From Solirubrobacteraceae bacterium (GTDB lineage Bacteria; Actinomycetota; Thermoleophilia; Solirubrobacterales; Solirubrobacteraceae): DNA of 64,000 bases. The stretch lies in the NCBI GenBank assembly GCA_017882455.1, contig JADGPL010000009.1, positions 62,001 to 126,000 on the forward strand. The letters run 5' to 3'. How positions within the stretch are numbered: the first letter of the stretch is position 1; every line of letters begins with the position of its first letter. Below the pieces are notes generated by a model that was not told the DNA's origin, ran no database searches, and was given only the letters and a program-made list of their open reading frames with translations. A program made the position numbers and the translations under genes. Below are positions 1-9,459 of the stretch, one piece after another.

Positions 1-997
1 CGGCCGCGCCCGCCACCGCGATGGCCGCCACGTAGGCGAACCCGAGCACGAGCAGCACGCCGCCGATCAGCACGAGCAGGCCGGCGATGCCGGATGGGGC
101 CAGCAACGCGGCGCGGGGCCCGCGCTCGCGCAGGCGATTGACGGCGCCGAGCGCGTGAGCGCCGAGCAGCAGCACGATCCCGATCGCGGCGCCGACGAGC
201 AGCAGCGTCGTCGGGTGATCGAGTGGCGCCGTCCACAGCGCCGGCAGGATCCCGGTCGGCCCGAAGAGCTCGCCGTAGAGCAGGCCGAACACGACCGCGC
301 AGGCGCCCGCCACAGCGGGGAACGGCCACAGCCGCCGCGCGGCGGCCAGGCGCGGGTGGCGAGTGTGGCGCAGCAGCAGGGCGGCGGCGATCAACAGCAG
401 CCCGTCGCCGGTGTCGCCGAACATCATCCCGAACATCAGGAAGAAGATCGGCGCGGCGAATGGCGTCGGGTCGACGTCGCCGTAGGGGACGGCGCCGTAG
501 GTCTCGACCAGCAGCTTGAACGGACGCGCGACGCGAACCGGCTCGAGCAGCGTCGGCGGAGTCTCACCCGGTGGCAGCGCGAGCTCGACGACGCCGGCGC
601 CGACGGCCGACAGGCGCTCGCGCAGCGCGCTCAGCTCGCCCTGAGGGGTCCACCCGGCGAGCAGCGCGAAGCTGCCGTGGGCGACCGCCCGCTCGGCGCG
701 CTGGCGCAGGGCGACCTCGCCCGCGAGCAGCTCTCGAGCTCCGCGGCGCTCGAGCTCGGCCATCGCCGGCGCTCGCCGGCGCAGGCGCGGCTGCGACGCC
801 CCATCCAGTCTCCCCGCTGTGCGCTCCAGGCGCCGCAACGCCTCGACCGCCTCGCCGGCGGCCGGCGCGAGCGCGCCGCTCAGCTCGACGGTGCCGGCGT
901 CCGCCACCTCGGCGAGCGCGTCGCGCAGCCGTGGCGGCGCGGCCACGATCGCGACTCGACGCATGCGCGCGGGGACGAGCGTCTCAGGCCGCGGCAT
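1..997 (-). CDS. A/V-type ATPase subunit I (a-subunit), 3' end cut by window edge
   Basis: Read on the minus strand from an ATG at 997, the frame stays open to the window edge (332 codons). The first ~165 residues are soluble and Ala/Arg/Glu-rich, as in the peripheral arm of subunit I/a. A membrane part follows, starting with FLMFGMMFGDTGDG, which matches the conserved first transmembrane region of the V-ATPase 116-kDa/subunit I family; at least four hydrophobic segments are visible. The family forms the proton path against the K ring. The start overlaps the end of the C-like gene by 14 bases; a second ATG at 964 would leave a small gap instead. The C-terminal membrane helices lie outside the window. 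The family call is firm; the start is not. Confidence 0.8.
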   Translation of the reverse strand, partial: MPRPETLVPARMRRVAIVAAPPRLRDALAEVADAGTVELSGALAPAAGEAVEALRRLERTAGRLDGASQPRLRRRAPAMAELERRGARELLAGEVALRQRAERAVAHGSFALLAGWTPQGELSALRERLSAVGAGVVELALPPGETPPTLLEPVRVARPFKLLVETYGAVPYGDVDPTPFAAPIFFLMFGMMFGDTGDGLLLIAAALLLRHTRHPRLAAARRLWPFPAVAGACAVVFGLLYGELFGPTGILPALWTAPLDHPTTLLLVGAAIGIVLLLGAHALGAVNRLRERGPRAALLAPSGIAGLLVLIGGVLLVLGFAYVAAIAVAGAA

Positions 998-1910
998 CCG
1001 CACGCTCCCGCATTCGTCGGCTGCCGCCGAGCGCCGCGATCGCCAGCGCCTGAGCTGCTCGCCGCGCATCGGCCGCGAGCAGCGCGACGGTCCCGACCAC
1101 CAGCGCGGGCGAGCCGACCGGGCTTCGCATCAGCGCCTGCGCGTCGTCCTCGACGCGCCGCCACCAGGCCAGCTCGGCGCGCCACAGCTGTTCGGGCCGC
1201 TCCACCTCGTGCAACACCCAGCCGATCCTCGCGGGCAGGCGTGCGGCGAGCTCCGGCACGCTCCTCGCCGAGAGCCAGCTCGCGCTCACTCCCGGCAGCG
1301 CCAGCAGCAGCCGCGGGTCCTCGCCGCCGCCCAGCAGCAGCTCGCGCGCCACCAGCAGCGCCAACGCCGCCTGCGCCCATTCGCCGGCCGCGCCCCCGTG
1401 GTCGATGACGCGCCGCGCCCAGCCGGCGCGCAGCGCCAGATGCAGAGCGGGCGGCTCTTCGCTGGCGGGCTCTCCCCAGGGCGAGCTGGCGAGCGCCGCG
1501 CGGACCTCCGCGAGGCTGCGTGCCGGCTCGACGCGGGGCCAGACGGTGGCGAGGCCGCCGAGCTCGAACGGCGGCGGGGAGCCGGCCCCGGTGACGATCC
1601 AGGCGATGTGGTGCTCGATGTTGACGAGCTCATACCAGGCGGCGATCGCGCGCAGCAGCACGGCCCCGTCCGGGGGCAGCCAGCCGGCGAGGATGCGCAG
1701 GTGCCACAGCGCGGTCGCGGCGACGGCGCGCTGCGCGGGCGCGAGCTCCTGCGCCGCGCCGAGCTCGCGGCCGTAGGGACTTGCCAGCAGCAGGCGCTGG
1801 GCGGCGGCGAAGGAGCTCTGCGCGGCCAGCCCGCGCGCGGGCTCCTCGCCCAGGCGACGCTCGAGCAGCAGCCTGCCGCGAACCGTGCCCGCGATCCACT
1901 CGGCGCTCAA
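984..1910 (-). CDS. A/V-type ATPase subunit C-like protein
   Basis: This 308-residue, mostly helical, Leu/Ala/Trp-rich protein lies directly upstream of the subunit I gene. A stretch around AAWYELVNIEHHIAW resembles the repeated helical Y-x-x-x-N-x-E pattern of V-ATPase subunit C/d (AC39, NtpC), the socket that links the central shaft to the membrane ring. Position and length (family about 320-350) support this more than sequence does. The start appears to be a TTG whose TGA overlap (TTGA, 1907-1910) couples it to the upstream E/H-like gene; a TTG start is slightly unusual. The C-terminal residues overlap the start of subunit I. An unrelated helical protein cannot be excluded. Confidence 0.6.
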   Translation of the reverse strand: MSAEWIAGTVRGRLLLERRLGEEPARGLAAQSSFAAAQRLLLASPYGRELGAAQELAPAQRAVAATALWHLRILAGWLPPDGAVLLRAIAAWYELVNIEHHIAWIVTGAGSPPPFELGGLATVWPRVEPARSLAEVRAALASSPWGEPASEEPPALHLALRAGWARRVIDHGGAAGEWAQAALALLVARELLLGGGEDPRLLLALPGVSASWLSARSVPELAARLPARIGWVLHEVERPEQLWRAELAWWRRVEDDAQALMRSPVGSPALVVGTVALLAADARRAAQALAIAALGGSRRMRERADAAA

Positions 1911-2335
1911 CGGGCCCCCCGCACGAGCAGCCCCAGCACGTCCTCGACGACGGTCGGCGTGCGCTGCGCGGCCCGCTCGCGCAGGCGCCTCGCCTCCGCG
2001 CCGGCGTCCGCGAGGATCGCCTGCGCTTGGAGCTCGGCCGCCTGCCGCCGCTCCCGGCCCAGGCGATCCGCCTCGAGCAGCGCCTCGTGGGCAGCACGCG
2101 CCAGGATCCGCTCGGCCTCCTGCTGGCCCGCACGCTCGATCGCTACCGCCTGCGACCGGCCTGCATGCACGATCGTGGCGGCTTCGGCGTCGATATCGTC
2201 GAGCCGGCCGAACAGGGGCGCCAGCTCCGTGGCGACGTCGGGCTCCAGCGCGGGCACGCCCACCGCCCCGGCCGCGCGCCCCGGCGGCTGCCGGCGCCGG
2301 CGCAGCCGGTCGAGGAGCTCGGCCAGAGGCGTCAT
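1907..2335 (-). CDS. A/V-type ATPase peripheral-stalk (E/H-like) subunit
   Basis: A 142-residue protein with a long Ala/Glu/Arg-rich heptad-like helix (about residues 50-130) and a short Arg/Pro-rich N-terminus. Such coiled-coil proteins form the peripheral stalks (subunits E and G/H) of A/V-type ATPases. The assignment rests on the neighbouring C-like and I genes and on the coiled-coil composition, since stalk subunits keep little sequence identity. The ATG at 2335 lies 11 bases after the ACP stop, so the ATPase genes may be read from the same transcript as the dehydrogenase/ACP genes. I see no Shine-Dalgarno sequence ahead of it. Confidence 0.5.
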   Translation of the reverse strand: MTPLAELLDRLRRRRQPPGRAAGAVGVPALEPDVATELAPLFGRLDDIDAEAATIVHAGRSQAVAIERAGQQEAERILARAAHEALLEADRLGRERRQAAELQAQAILADAGAEARRLRERAAQRTPTVVEDVLGLLVRGAR

Positions 2336-2346
2336 CGGCAGGGAGG

Positions 2347-2613
2347 TTACGCGTCCGTGCCGGCTCCTCGCGGCTGTGCCGCGAGGAGATAGGCGACCGC
2401 GTCGTCGAGCGTGGCGAGCTTCGGGTAGTCGCGCTCGGGAATCTCGACCCCGGTCTGCTCGTGCACGTTGACGAGCACGTTCAGGAAGTCGATCGAGTCG
2501 ATGTCCAGCTGATCGGTCAGATCCGTCTGGGGATCGATCGCGGCCGGGTCGACGTCCGGGGCGACCTCGGTCAACGCACGGATCACGACGTCGTGCAGCT
2601 CCTGCTCGTTCAC
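2347..2613 (-). CDS. acyl carrier protein
   Basis: An 88-residue acidic protein of typical ACP length. The phosphopantetheine attachment motif is present as LDIDSIDFLN, with Ser40 as the expected 4'-phosphopantetheine site, followed by the helix III region EIPERDYPKLATLDD. The GTG start at 2613 overlaps the TGA of the E2 gene (GTGA, 2610-2613), so it is probably translationally coupled to it. ACPs carry acyl groups as thioesters; a dedicated ACP inside an E1/E2 2-oxoacid dehydrogenase operon with no fatty-acid synthase genes nearby is unusual. It may receive the acyl group made by the complex or by the upstream AMP-forming ligase. Family assignment is strong; partner assignment is inference. 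Confidence 0.9.
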   Translation of the reverse strand: MNEQELHDVVIRALTEVAPDVDPAAIDPQTDLTDQLDIDSIDFLNVLVNVHEQTGVEIPERDYPKLATLDDAVAYLLAAQPRGAGTDA

Positions 2614-3806
2614 AGCTCCTCCGGTTTCTGCAGTTGACGGTCGATCAGCGTCAGGAAGCGGCTGCCGGCGTGGCCGTCGCTCGCGCGATGGTCGGCCGCG
2701 AGCGTCGCGGTGACGATCGGCCGCGCGCCGATCATCCCCTCCAGGGCCCATGGTCGCTCGAGGACGGCGCCGAAGCCGACCAGCGCAACCTGTGGCGGGT
2801 AGATCACGCCGTGCACCAGTTCGACTCCCTGCTCGCCCAGGTTCGTCACGGTGATCGTCGGGTCGGACATCTCCGAGCCGCGCAGCCTGCCGGCTCGAGC
2901 CCGCGTCACGAGGTCGCGCAGACCGGACATGAGCTCGTCGAGGCTGCTGCGGTCGGCGTCGTGCAACGCCGGCGCGACCAGGCCACCGCCGCGCAGCGAG
3001 ATCGCCACACCGAGGTGGACGCCCTCGGCGGGGCGAAACGCCTCGTCGACCCAGAAGCCGTTCAGCGCCGGCGTCGCGGCGGCCGCCCTGGCCGCCGCGC
3101 TCAGCAGCAGCGCTGAGGGCAGCAGCCGCTCTGCTATCGGCCGGTTGAGGTTCTCCTCCGCCAGCCACGCGAGCGCCCGGCTCATGTCGATCTGGGTCTG
3201 CAGGTAGTAATGCGGTATCTCCCGCTTGGAGCGCGCCATCAGCGCTCCGATCGCCTGGCGCATCGCCAGCGCACGGTCGCCTGGCTCCCCGGCTGGTGTG
3301 GCCGGCGGCGCGGGTGGGGGGGCGGGCGCGCCGCTCGCCGCCGGTGCGGGTGCAGCCGGCGCGGGTGCGACGGGTGTGACGGCGCCCGCTGCGGCGTGCT
3401 CGACGTCGGCCTTGGTGATCGCCCCGGCCGCTCCGCTGCCGGTCACTGCGGCCAGGTCGACGCCGAGCTGCTGGGCCACGCGCCGTGCGATCGGCGAGGC
3501 CCGCAGGCGATGCGCCTCGGGCGGCTGCGGGGCCGCGGGCACGGGGCGAGCGGACGGCACCTCGTCCTCCGTGCCGGCGCGGACGGTCGCGAGCGCCGTT
3601 CCGACGGGCACCCGGGTGCCCTCAGGTACGAGCAGCTCGTCGATCACGCCGTCCTCGAAGATCTCGACTTCGATCTCGGCCTTGCTCGTGTCGACGACCG
3701 CGACGATGTCGCCGCGCTTGACCGCATCGCCGGGCTTCACGCGCCATTCGAGCAGGGTGCCGGAGGTCATGTCGGCGCCCAGCGAGGGCATCAGGAAATC
3801 AGCCAC
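2610..3806 (-). CDS. 2-oxoacid dehydrogenase E2, dihydrolipoyl acyltransferase
   Basis: A 398-residue E2 with complete architecture: an N-terminal lipoyl domain (about 1-78) with the attachment lysine at K42 in DTSKAEIEV, a peripheral-subunit-binding domain (about 98-138, [15 protein letters not shown]), a Pro/Ala-rich hinge (140-172) and a catalytic domain ending with DHRASDG, which holds the catalytic His373 and Asp377. It transfers acyl groups from lipoamide to CoA. The substrate could be pyruvate, acetoin or a branched-chain acid; sequence alone does not decide. GTG start at 3806, overlapping the E1-beta stop by 8 bases. No E3 gene is nearby, so lipoamide dehydrogenase must come from elsewhere. 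Confidence 0.9.
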   Translation of the reverse strand: MADFLMPSLGADMTSGTLLEWRVKPGDAVKRGDIVAVVDTSKAEIEVEIFEDGVIDELLVPEGTRVPVGTALATVRAGTEDEVPSARPVPAAPQPPEAHRLRASPIARRVAQQLGVDLAAVTGSGAAGAITKADVEHAAAGAVTPVAPAPAAPAPAASGAPAPPPAPPATPAGEPGDRALAMRQAIGALMARSKREIPHYYLQTQIDMSRALAWLAEENLNRPIAERLLPSALLLSAAARAAAATPALNGFWVDEAFRPAEGVHLGVAISLRGGGLVAPALHDADRSSLDELMSGLRDLVTRARAGRLRGSEMSDPTITVTNLGEQGVELVHGVIYPPQVALVGFGAVLERPWALEGMIGARPIVTATLAADHRASDGHAGSRFLTLIDRQLQKPEEL

Positions 3807-4794
3807 CGCCCACCATCCGCCGAGCCTCGGCGACCACGGTGCTCGCCTGCGGCAGCGCGGCCTGCTCGAGGTGCTGTGCGTATGGCATCGGGACCTCCGC
3901 GGAGCACACGCGGGCGACGGGGGCGTCGAGCTCGTAGAAGGCCTGCTCCATGATCCGCGCGCTGACCTCCGCCGCGAGGCTCCCCGAGCGCCATCCCTCG
4001 TCGATGATCACGGCTCGGTGGGTCCTTGCGAGCGACTCGATCACGGTCGAGTCGTCGAGCGGGCGCAGCACCCGCAGGTCGATCACCTCGGCCTCGATGC
4101 CGGCCCCGGCGAGCTCGTCGGCGGCCTGCATCGCGGTTGACAACGTCCCCCCGTAGGCGATCAGCGTCACGTGCTCGCCGGTGCGCCGGACGGCGGCGCG
4201 CTCGATGTCGACGGCGCCGGCGTCGGCGGGCAGCTCCCCTTCCATGTTGTAGAGCGAGCCGTGCTCGAAGATCAGCACGGGGTTTGGATCCTCGAGCGAC
4301 AGTGCGAGCATCCCGCGGGCGTCGGCGAGCGTCGCCGGGGCCAGCAGCCTGAGCCCGGGGATGTGTGCGAGCCAGCCCTCGAGGCTGTGGGAGTGCTGGG
4401 CGGCGACCTGGCGCCCGGCGCCGGTCGTCATGCGGATCACCAGCGGAATCGCGAACTGGCCGCCGGACATGTGCGTGATGGTTGCGGCGTTGTTCATGAT
4501 CTGATCGAGGGCCAGGAGGCAGAAGTTGACGGTCATCACCTCGACGATCGGGCGCATGCCCCCCATCGCGGCCCCGATCCCGGCACCGACGAACGCCGAC
4601 TCCGACAGCGGGGTGTCGCGGATCCGCTCAGGCCCGAACTCCTCGAGCAGGCCTTTGGAGACGCCGAAACAGCCGCCGTACGCGCCGACGTCCTCGCCCA
4701 TCAGGAACACCCGCTCATCGCCGAGCAGCGCCTCGCGGATCGCGGCGCGCATGGCCTCGCGATAGCTGACGGTGACCATCGCCGAGGCGCTCAT
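3799..4794 (-). CDS. 2-oxoacid dehydrogenase E1 component, beta subunit
   Basis: A 331-residue transketolase-like pyrimidine-binding plus C-terminal domain protein of the PdhB/AcoB/BkdB type. Recognisable family segments are [49 protein letters not shown] and the C-terminal [10 protein letters not shown]. With the alpha subunit it forms the thiamine-diphosphate decarboxylase that acylates the E2 lipoyl group. The ATG at 4794 overlaps the alpha-subunit stop (ATGA, 4791-4794); an in-frame ATG at 4779 ([10 protein letters not shown]) is an alternative start. Acetoin dehydrogenase, pyruvate dehydrogenase and branched-chain dehydrogenase are hard to separate by eye. Confidence 0.92.
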   Translation of the reverse strand: MSASAMVTVSYREAMRAAIREALLGDERVFLMGEDVGAYGGCFGVSKGLLEEFGPERIRDTPLSESAFVGAGIGAAMGGMRPIVEVMTVNFCLLALDQIMNNAATITHMSGGQFAIPLVIRMTTGAGRQVAAQHSHSLEGWLAHIPGLRLLAPATLADARGMLALSLEDPNPVLIFEHGSLYNMEGELPADAGAVDIERAAVRRTGEHVTLIAYGGTLSTAMQAADELAGAGIEAEVIDLRVLRPLDDSTVIESLARTHRAVIIDEGWRSGSLAAEVSARIMEQAFYELDAPVARVCSAEVPMPYAQHLEQAALPQASTVVAEARRMVGGG

Positions 4795-5774
4795 GCTGTG
4801 GTGCCCTCCCAGTAGACGAACCGCTCGAGGTCCTCGACCGGCTCGAGCGTGCCCGCCTCGGCGAACGCGATCGCCACCTCGATCTCCTCGGCGACCGAGC
4901 GCTCGATCTCCTCGATGTCCTCGGCCGTCACCAGTCCGGCCGCTTCGAGCCGGCCGGTGAGCCCTGGGATCGGGTCGTGCTGCTTGTAGTGCTCGATCTC
5001 CTCCTTGGAGCGGTACAGATCCGGGTCGTACATCGAGTGCGCGCGGAAGCGGTAGGTGCGCAGCTCGAGAAAGCACGGCATCCCGCCGCGGACCTCGGCC
5101 GTTGCCCTGCGCGCGGCGTCCTCGACCGCGATCACATCCATCCCGTCGACGCTCCACGCGGGCATCTCATAGCTCGCGGCCTTCAGGGCGAGCTCGGTCT
5201 CGGACTCGTAGCGCTCGATCGCGGTGCCCATCGCGTAGAGGTTGTTCTCGCAGCAGAACAGCACCGGCAGCCTCCACAGGGCGGCGAGGTTCATGGACTC
5301 GTGGAACTCGCCCTCGGCGACCGCGCCGTCGCCGAAGAAGCACGCGGTCACGCGCTCGCGCCCCTGCAGCTTGTCGGCGAGCGCCAGGCCGAGCGCGAGC
5401 GGCAGCCCGCCGCCGACGATCGCGTTGCCGCCGTAGAAGCGGGTGGCCGCGTCGAACAGGTGCATCGAGCCGCCGCGCCCGCGCGAGCAGCCCTCGAGCT
5501 TGCCGTACATCTCGGCCATGATCGCGCCGGCGCTCACGCCGCGCACGAGCGCGTGGCCGTGCTCGCGGTAGGTCGCCACCACCGCGTCGTCCGGCTCCAG
5601 CGCCTCGATCGCTCCCACCGCGACCGCCTCCTCGCCGATGTACAGGTGCATGAAGCCGCGGATCTTCGCCGCGCTGTACAGCTCCACGCACTTCTCCTCG
5701 AAGCGGCGCACGCGCAGCATCTGGCTCAGCAGGTGCAGCCCGTGGTCGCGCTCGAGCGGCTGCTCGGCGCTCAT
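4791..5774 (-). CDS. 2-oxoacid dehydrogenase E1 component, alpha subunit
   Basis: A 327-residue thiamine-diphosphate enzyme subunit. The ThDP/Mg2+ motif runs from GDG (148-150) to NN (177-178) in the usual spacing, preceded by [17 protein letters not shown], the signature of the PdhA/AcoA group. It decarboxylates a 2-oxoacid (or acetoin) and, with the beta subunit, passes the acyl group to lipoyl-E2. The regulatory Ser-loop [16 protein letters not shown] near residue 266 is typical. The ATG at 5774 overlaps the ligase stop (ATGA, 5771-5774). Separate alpha and beta E1 genes contrast with the single-chain AceE used by many actinobacteria for pyruvate. Confidence 0.92.
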   Translation of the reverse strand: MSAEQPLERDHGLHLLSQMLRVRRFEEKCVELYSAAKIRGFMHLYIGEEAVAVGAIEALEPDDAVVATYREHGHALVRGVSAGAIMAEMYGKLEGCSRGRGGSMHLFDAATRFYGGNAIVGGGLPLALGLALADKLQGRERVTACFFGDGAVAEGEFHESMNLAALWRLPVLFCCENNLYAMGTAIERYESETELALKAASYEMPAWSVDGMDVIAVEDAARRATAEVRGGMPCFLELRTYRFRAHSMYDPDLYRSKEEIEHYKQHDPIPGLTGRLEAAGLVTAEDIEEIERSVAEEIEVAIAFAEAGTLEPVEDLERFVYWEGTTA

Positions 5775-7576
5775 GCGTCCGGCTCGAGCGTCGAGATGTC
5801 GCCCTCCGGCAGGCCGAGCTCGCGCGCCTTCAACAGACGGCGCATGACCTTCCCGCTGCGGTTGTGGGGCACGCTTGACACAAAGTCGATCTCGCGTGGC
5901 GCGACCGCTGCTCCGAGCCGCTTGCGGGCGAAGCCGAGCAGCTCCTTGCGCAGCTCCTCGCCGGGATCGCGGCCCGGGGCCAGCGAGACGAACGCCTTGA
6001 CGATTTCCCCGGCGACCGGGTCGGGCTTGCCGATCACTCCCGCTTCGGCGACGGCGGGGTGGGCGAGCAGCGCGCTCTCCACCTCGAACGGGCCGATCAG
6101 GTGCCCAGCGGACTTGATCACGTCGTCGCCGCGGCCGACGAACCAGAAGTAGCCGTCGGCGTCGCGCCGCACGAGGTCGCCGGTCAGATACCAGCCGCCG
6201 GCGAAGCAGCGTTCGTAGCGCCGCTGCTCGCCGAGGTAGCCGCGGAACATCGACGGCCAGCCGGGGCGCAGCACGAGCTCGCCCTGCTCGTCGGGGGAGG
6301 TCACCAGCTCGAGGCTGCCGTCGCCAGCGAGGATCGGCCGGCCTTCGGCGTCGCGCCGAGCCACAGCGGCCTCGATCCCGGGCAGCGGGCGACCCATCGA
6401 CCCGGGCCGGACGTCCATCGAGCGGTAGTTGGCGATCATGATCCCGCCGGTCTCCGTCTGCCACCAGTTGTCGTGGATTGGCATGCCGAACGCCTCTTCG
6501 CCCCAGAGGACGACCTCGGGGTTGAGCGGCTCGCCGACGCTCGCAATGAACCGCAGGGCGCTCAGGTCGTACTCGTGGGCCACCTCGACGCCGATGCGCA
6601 TCAGCATCCGCAGCGCCGTAGGCGCCGTGTACCACACGCTCACCCGCTGCTCCTGGAGGATCCGATACCAACGGTCGGCGTCGAAGTCGGCCTCGTCGAT
6701 GACGCTGCTCACCCCCAGTGTCAGCGGCGCGATGATCCCGTAGGAGGTTCCGGTTACCCAGCCCGGATCGGCGGTGCACCAGAACACGTCGCCGGGGTGC
6801 AGATCGAGCACGATGCGCCCGGTCGCGCGATGTGCGACGACCGCCTCGTGCACATGGACCGCGCCCTTCGGCGCCCCGGTGGTGCCGCTGGTGAAGTGCA
6901 CAAGCGCCATGTCCTCCGGAGCGGTCGCGGCGACCTCGTACGTGTCCCCGGCGGCGCCCATCAGCCGCTTGAAGTCGTGCACGCCGGAGATCTCCGCGAT
7001 CTCCGCCTCGTCTCCGACCAGAAGGACATGCGCGAGGTTCGCCAGGCGCTCGCGCAGCTGAGCGACCTTGCGCTTGTAGAGCACCGGCGTCGTGACGAGC
7101 ACCCGCGCGTCGCCCAGCGCCAGCCGCTGCTCGATCGGCTCGGGCCCGAACGCGGAGAACAACGGCGAAAAGACACAGCCGCACTTCAACGTCCCCAGCG
7201 CGGCGATGTACAGCTCGGGAATACGTCCGCTGAGGACGAACACGCGCTCTGTGCGCCGGACGCCCAACTGCTCCAGGACATTGGCGAAGCGGGCGGTCTC
7301 GTGTCGCAGCTCGGCGTAGGTGATGTCGCGTGTGCCGCCGTGCCTGCCGAGGAAGCGCAGCGCGGTTGTGTTGGCCAGTGGTCCATCGGCGTGCCTGTCG
7401 ACGGCCTCGCAGGCGATGTTCAAGGCGCCGTCGGGCAGGCCAGCCAGCTCCGCCCGCGCTGCCGCCCACGAGAACCTCGAGCGAGCCTCCTCGTAGTCGG
7501 GCATGTTCGGCGCGACAGCTGTCTCACCCGTTGACGGCACGTCCGAACCGTAGGGCATCAGCCGAAGCGCCCGCAT
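5771..7576 (-). CDS. AMP-forming acyl-CoA (acetyl-CoA) synthetase
   Basis: A 601-residue ANL-superfamily ligase resembling AcsA-type acetate-CoA ligases. Visible motifs are the P-loop [16 protein letters not shown], the hinge region [18 protein letters not shown], and the C-terminal catalytic lysine segment [11 protein letters not shown]. It would activate a carboxylic acid to acyl-AMP and then to acyl-CoA, or possibly acyl-ACP given the downstream ACP gene. It is the first gene of a five-gene coupled run ending in that ACP. Starts at 7576, 7558 and near 7503 are all possible and none has a clear Shine-Dalgarno. Acetate as substrate is a family-based guess. Confidence 0.88.
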   Translation of the reverse strand: MRALRLMPYGSDVPSTGETAVAPNMPDYEEARSRFSWAAARAELAGLPDGALNIACEAVDRHADGPLANTTALRFLGRHGGTRDITYAELRHETARFANVLEQLGVRRTERVFVLSGRIPELYIAALGTLKCGCVFSPLFSAFGPEPIEQRLALGDARVLVTTPVLYKRKVAQLRERLANLAHVLLVGDEAEIAEISGVHDFKRLMGAAGDTYEVAATAPEDMALVHFTSGTTGAPKGAVHVHEAVVAHRATGRIVLDLHPGDVFWCTADPGWVTGTSYGIIAPLTLGVSSVIDEADFDADRWYRILQEQRVSVWYTAPTALRMLMRIGVEVAHEYDLSALRFIASVGEPLNPEVVLWGEEAFGMPIHDNWWQTETGGIMIANYRSMDVRPGSMGRPLPGIEAAVARRDAEGRPILAGDGSLELVTSPDEQGELVLRPGWPSMFRGYLGEQRRYERCFAGGWYLTGDLVRRDADGYFWFVGRGDDVIKSAGHLIGPFEVESALLAHPAVAEAGVIGKPDPVAGEIVKAFVSLAPGRDPGEELRKELLGFARKRLGAAVAPREIDFVSSVPHNRSGKVMRRLLKARELGLPEGDISTLEPDA

Positions 7577-7607
7577 CGGCCGTAGCTACCGTCGGCGATG
7601 CGGTCTT

Positions 7608-9443
7608 TTACGTAGATCGGGAGCGCTTCACGCGGGCCACCCACGCGCTGAGCACATCCGTGCCCCAGGGGTCGGTGAAGCGGACGCGAGCCGCCAGCGT
7701 CATGTGCGGCTGTGGCCGGGTGTCGTCGCAGAGGTACACGGTCCACTGCACCGGACGGTGATACAGCTCGTAGTACGAGCCCAATCGCGGGAACGAGCCG
7801 CTCGCCAGCACGCGGTCGCCGTGGCGGACGAGTAGGAAGCGGATCGCTGGCTCCATCGGCTGCGTGCCCACGTCGAGCGGTCCGAGGCGATATTCGATCG
7901 ACCGGTCCGGTTCAATCAGCCGCTCGACGCCCGCCGCAACCGCGCCGATCGGCCGGTACTCGTACATGTGGGAGTCCGGCTTGGCGGTCGCCGCGACCGC
8001 GCTGCCCACGGCGCTCACCCCACCGAGGCTCGCCAGCGAGGCGAGGACGACGGCAGCCGGTCGCACCCACGAGCGCAGCGCCCAATGCTCGCTGTGAACG
8101 CGACGGCGCAGCGCTCGAAGCGGCGCGCTCGACACGCCGACCAGCCCGAGCCACAGCGCCCACGCGAGGGTCAGCCACACCCAGAATCCCAGCTCCGACC
8201 CCCACCACATCGTGTAGCCGAGCGTCTCCGCAAGCAGCTTCGTCGACGGGTTGGAGGTCGCCTCGACGCCGATCGCCGCGCACAGGCCCAGGCCGATGAG
8301 CGTCGCTGCGGTGAGGTCCCACCGTCGTCTGACGGCGCCGATCAGCCCGGCCAGCGCAAGCGCCGCGAGCAGCGCGATCGTCGAATCGAGCCGGGGGCTG
8401 CTCGGCGTGGCGCGAACGTCCGCCTTGCGCTCCCACTCTGACGCGGGCACGTACAGCCACCACGGACGGACCCCGATCGAGCGGACCACCGCATGCCAAC
8501 CCACCGTCGTGCCGAGCGTCGGCCCGCGGTGCTCGGCGGTGCGCACGATGATGGAGAGGTTCCCCGGGTTGTTCTCGATCTGATCGATCGCCGGCTCGGT
8601 CCAGCACGCGGCCGCGACAACGAGCGCGGTGAGCGCCCACGGCCAGATCCTCGGCGATGGCGATGGCGATGGCGATGGCGATGGCGACTGTGGCCTGGAG
8701 CCGGCGGAGCGTGCGCGGCGGCGCTGGAGCGACCCGATCAAGAGCCCGCCGAAGCCGACCGCGAGCAGCACCGCGGTGGGCGCCGCGTACATCAGATGCG
8801 TCTGCGTGACGAAGCTCGCGACGAACACCGTGATCGGCAGCAGGCGATGCTCACCGCAGGCGAGCGACCAGCCGAGGAAGATCAGGAGCAGGAACGCAAA
8901 CAGGCCGGCCGCCGGATTCCAGATGTCGTGCATCGCCTCGGCCGGCAGCGACTGGCACATCAGCGCGATCCCGGCCGCGGTCGCGAACATCAGGATCAGG
9001 CCGCCGCGGCGGCGCGCGAGCGCGACGCAGCCGAGGATCGCGAGCGTGTTGACGACGCCCATCGTCACCGCGATGCGCGTAACGCTGCCGAAGTGCGCTG
9101 GCAGCGCGATCAGCCAGTACAGCATCGGACCGGGGCTGTGCATGACCTGTCCGTGGATCACCAGGCCGGCCTCGGAGTACTGGCCGACCAGCGGCTTGTG
9201 TGAGGTGAGCACGTCCCAGCTGCGCGTGGCAATGATCCCATCGTCCCCCGCCGGTACCCATCCCGCGTGCACGGCCTTGATCGTCGAGTTGATCACGGGG
9301 ATCGCCGCGGCGAGGCCCGCGGCAGTCCCCGGCACCAGGCACAACCCTCGCGCGACCCGCGCCGCCAGTCCGCGCGCAGCCCGGCTCGCGGCCTGGAGGC
9401 GCTGAGAGGCGGGCGCCGGCACGGGGAGCGTCGAATGGTGCAC
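7608..9443 (-). CDS. multi-pass membrane protein, GT-C glycosyltransferase-like
   Basis: About 611 residues with around ten or more hydrophobic segments. An extracytoplasmic loop following the first membrane span contains DDGIIATRSWDVLTSHKPLVG and SPGPMLYWLIALPAHFG; an acidic first loop of this kind is common in GT-C/ArnT-like sugar transferases. I chose the GTG at 9443 because AAGGAG lies just upstream and because it starts right after the preceding stop; the frame itself is open further upstream. A Ser-Pro repeat encoded by a hexanucleotide tandem repeat (8653-8688) sits in a cytoplasmic or loop region. It closes the operon begun at 10578. No specific activity can be assigned. Confidence 0.65.
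   Translation of the reverse strand: MHHSTLPVPAPASQRLQAASRAARGLAARVARGLCLVPGTAAGLAAAIPVINSTIKAVHAGWVPAGDDGIIATRSWDVLTSHKPLVGQYSEAGLVIHGQVMHSPGPMLYWLIALPAHFGSVTRIAVTMGVVNTLAILGCVALARRRGGLILMFATAAGIALMCQSLPAEAMHDIWNPAAGLFAFLLLIFLGWSLACGEHRLLPITVFVASFVTQTHLMYAAPTAVLLAVGFGGLLIGSLQRRRARSAGSRPQSPSPSPSPSPSPRIWPWALTALVVAAACWTEPAIDQIENNPGNLSIIVRTAEHRGPTLGTTVGWHAVVRSIGVRPWWLYVPASEWERKADVRATPSSPRLDSTIALLAALALAGLIGAVRRRWDLTAATLIGLGLCAAIGVEATSNPSTKLLAETLGYTMWWGSELGFWVWLTLAWALWLGLVGVSSAPLRALRRRVHSEHWALRSWVRPAAVVLASLASLGGVSAVGSAVAATAKPDSHMYEYRPIGAVAAGVERLIEPDRSIEYRLGPLDVGTQPMEPAIRFLLVRHGDRVLASGSFPRLGSYYELYHRPVQWTVYLCDDTRPQPHMTLAARVRFTDPWGTDVLSAWVARVKRSRST
8653..8688. repeat. hexanucleotide tandem repeat (GGCGAT)x5 + GGCGAC
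   Basis: Six perfect or near-perfect 6-bp units in a row, lying inside the membrane protein gene and encoding a run of Ser-Pro dipeptides on the minus strand. Copy-number change would keep the reading frame and only change the linker length. Confidence 0.95.
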
Positions 9444-9459
9444 GATGCTCCTTGCGCCT

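Noticed and set aside
155-1408. 417-codon plus-strand frame at the start
   Set aside because: Arg/Ala/Gln-rich shadow of the subunit I and C genes, which carry family motifs on the minus strand.
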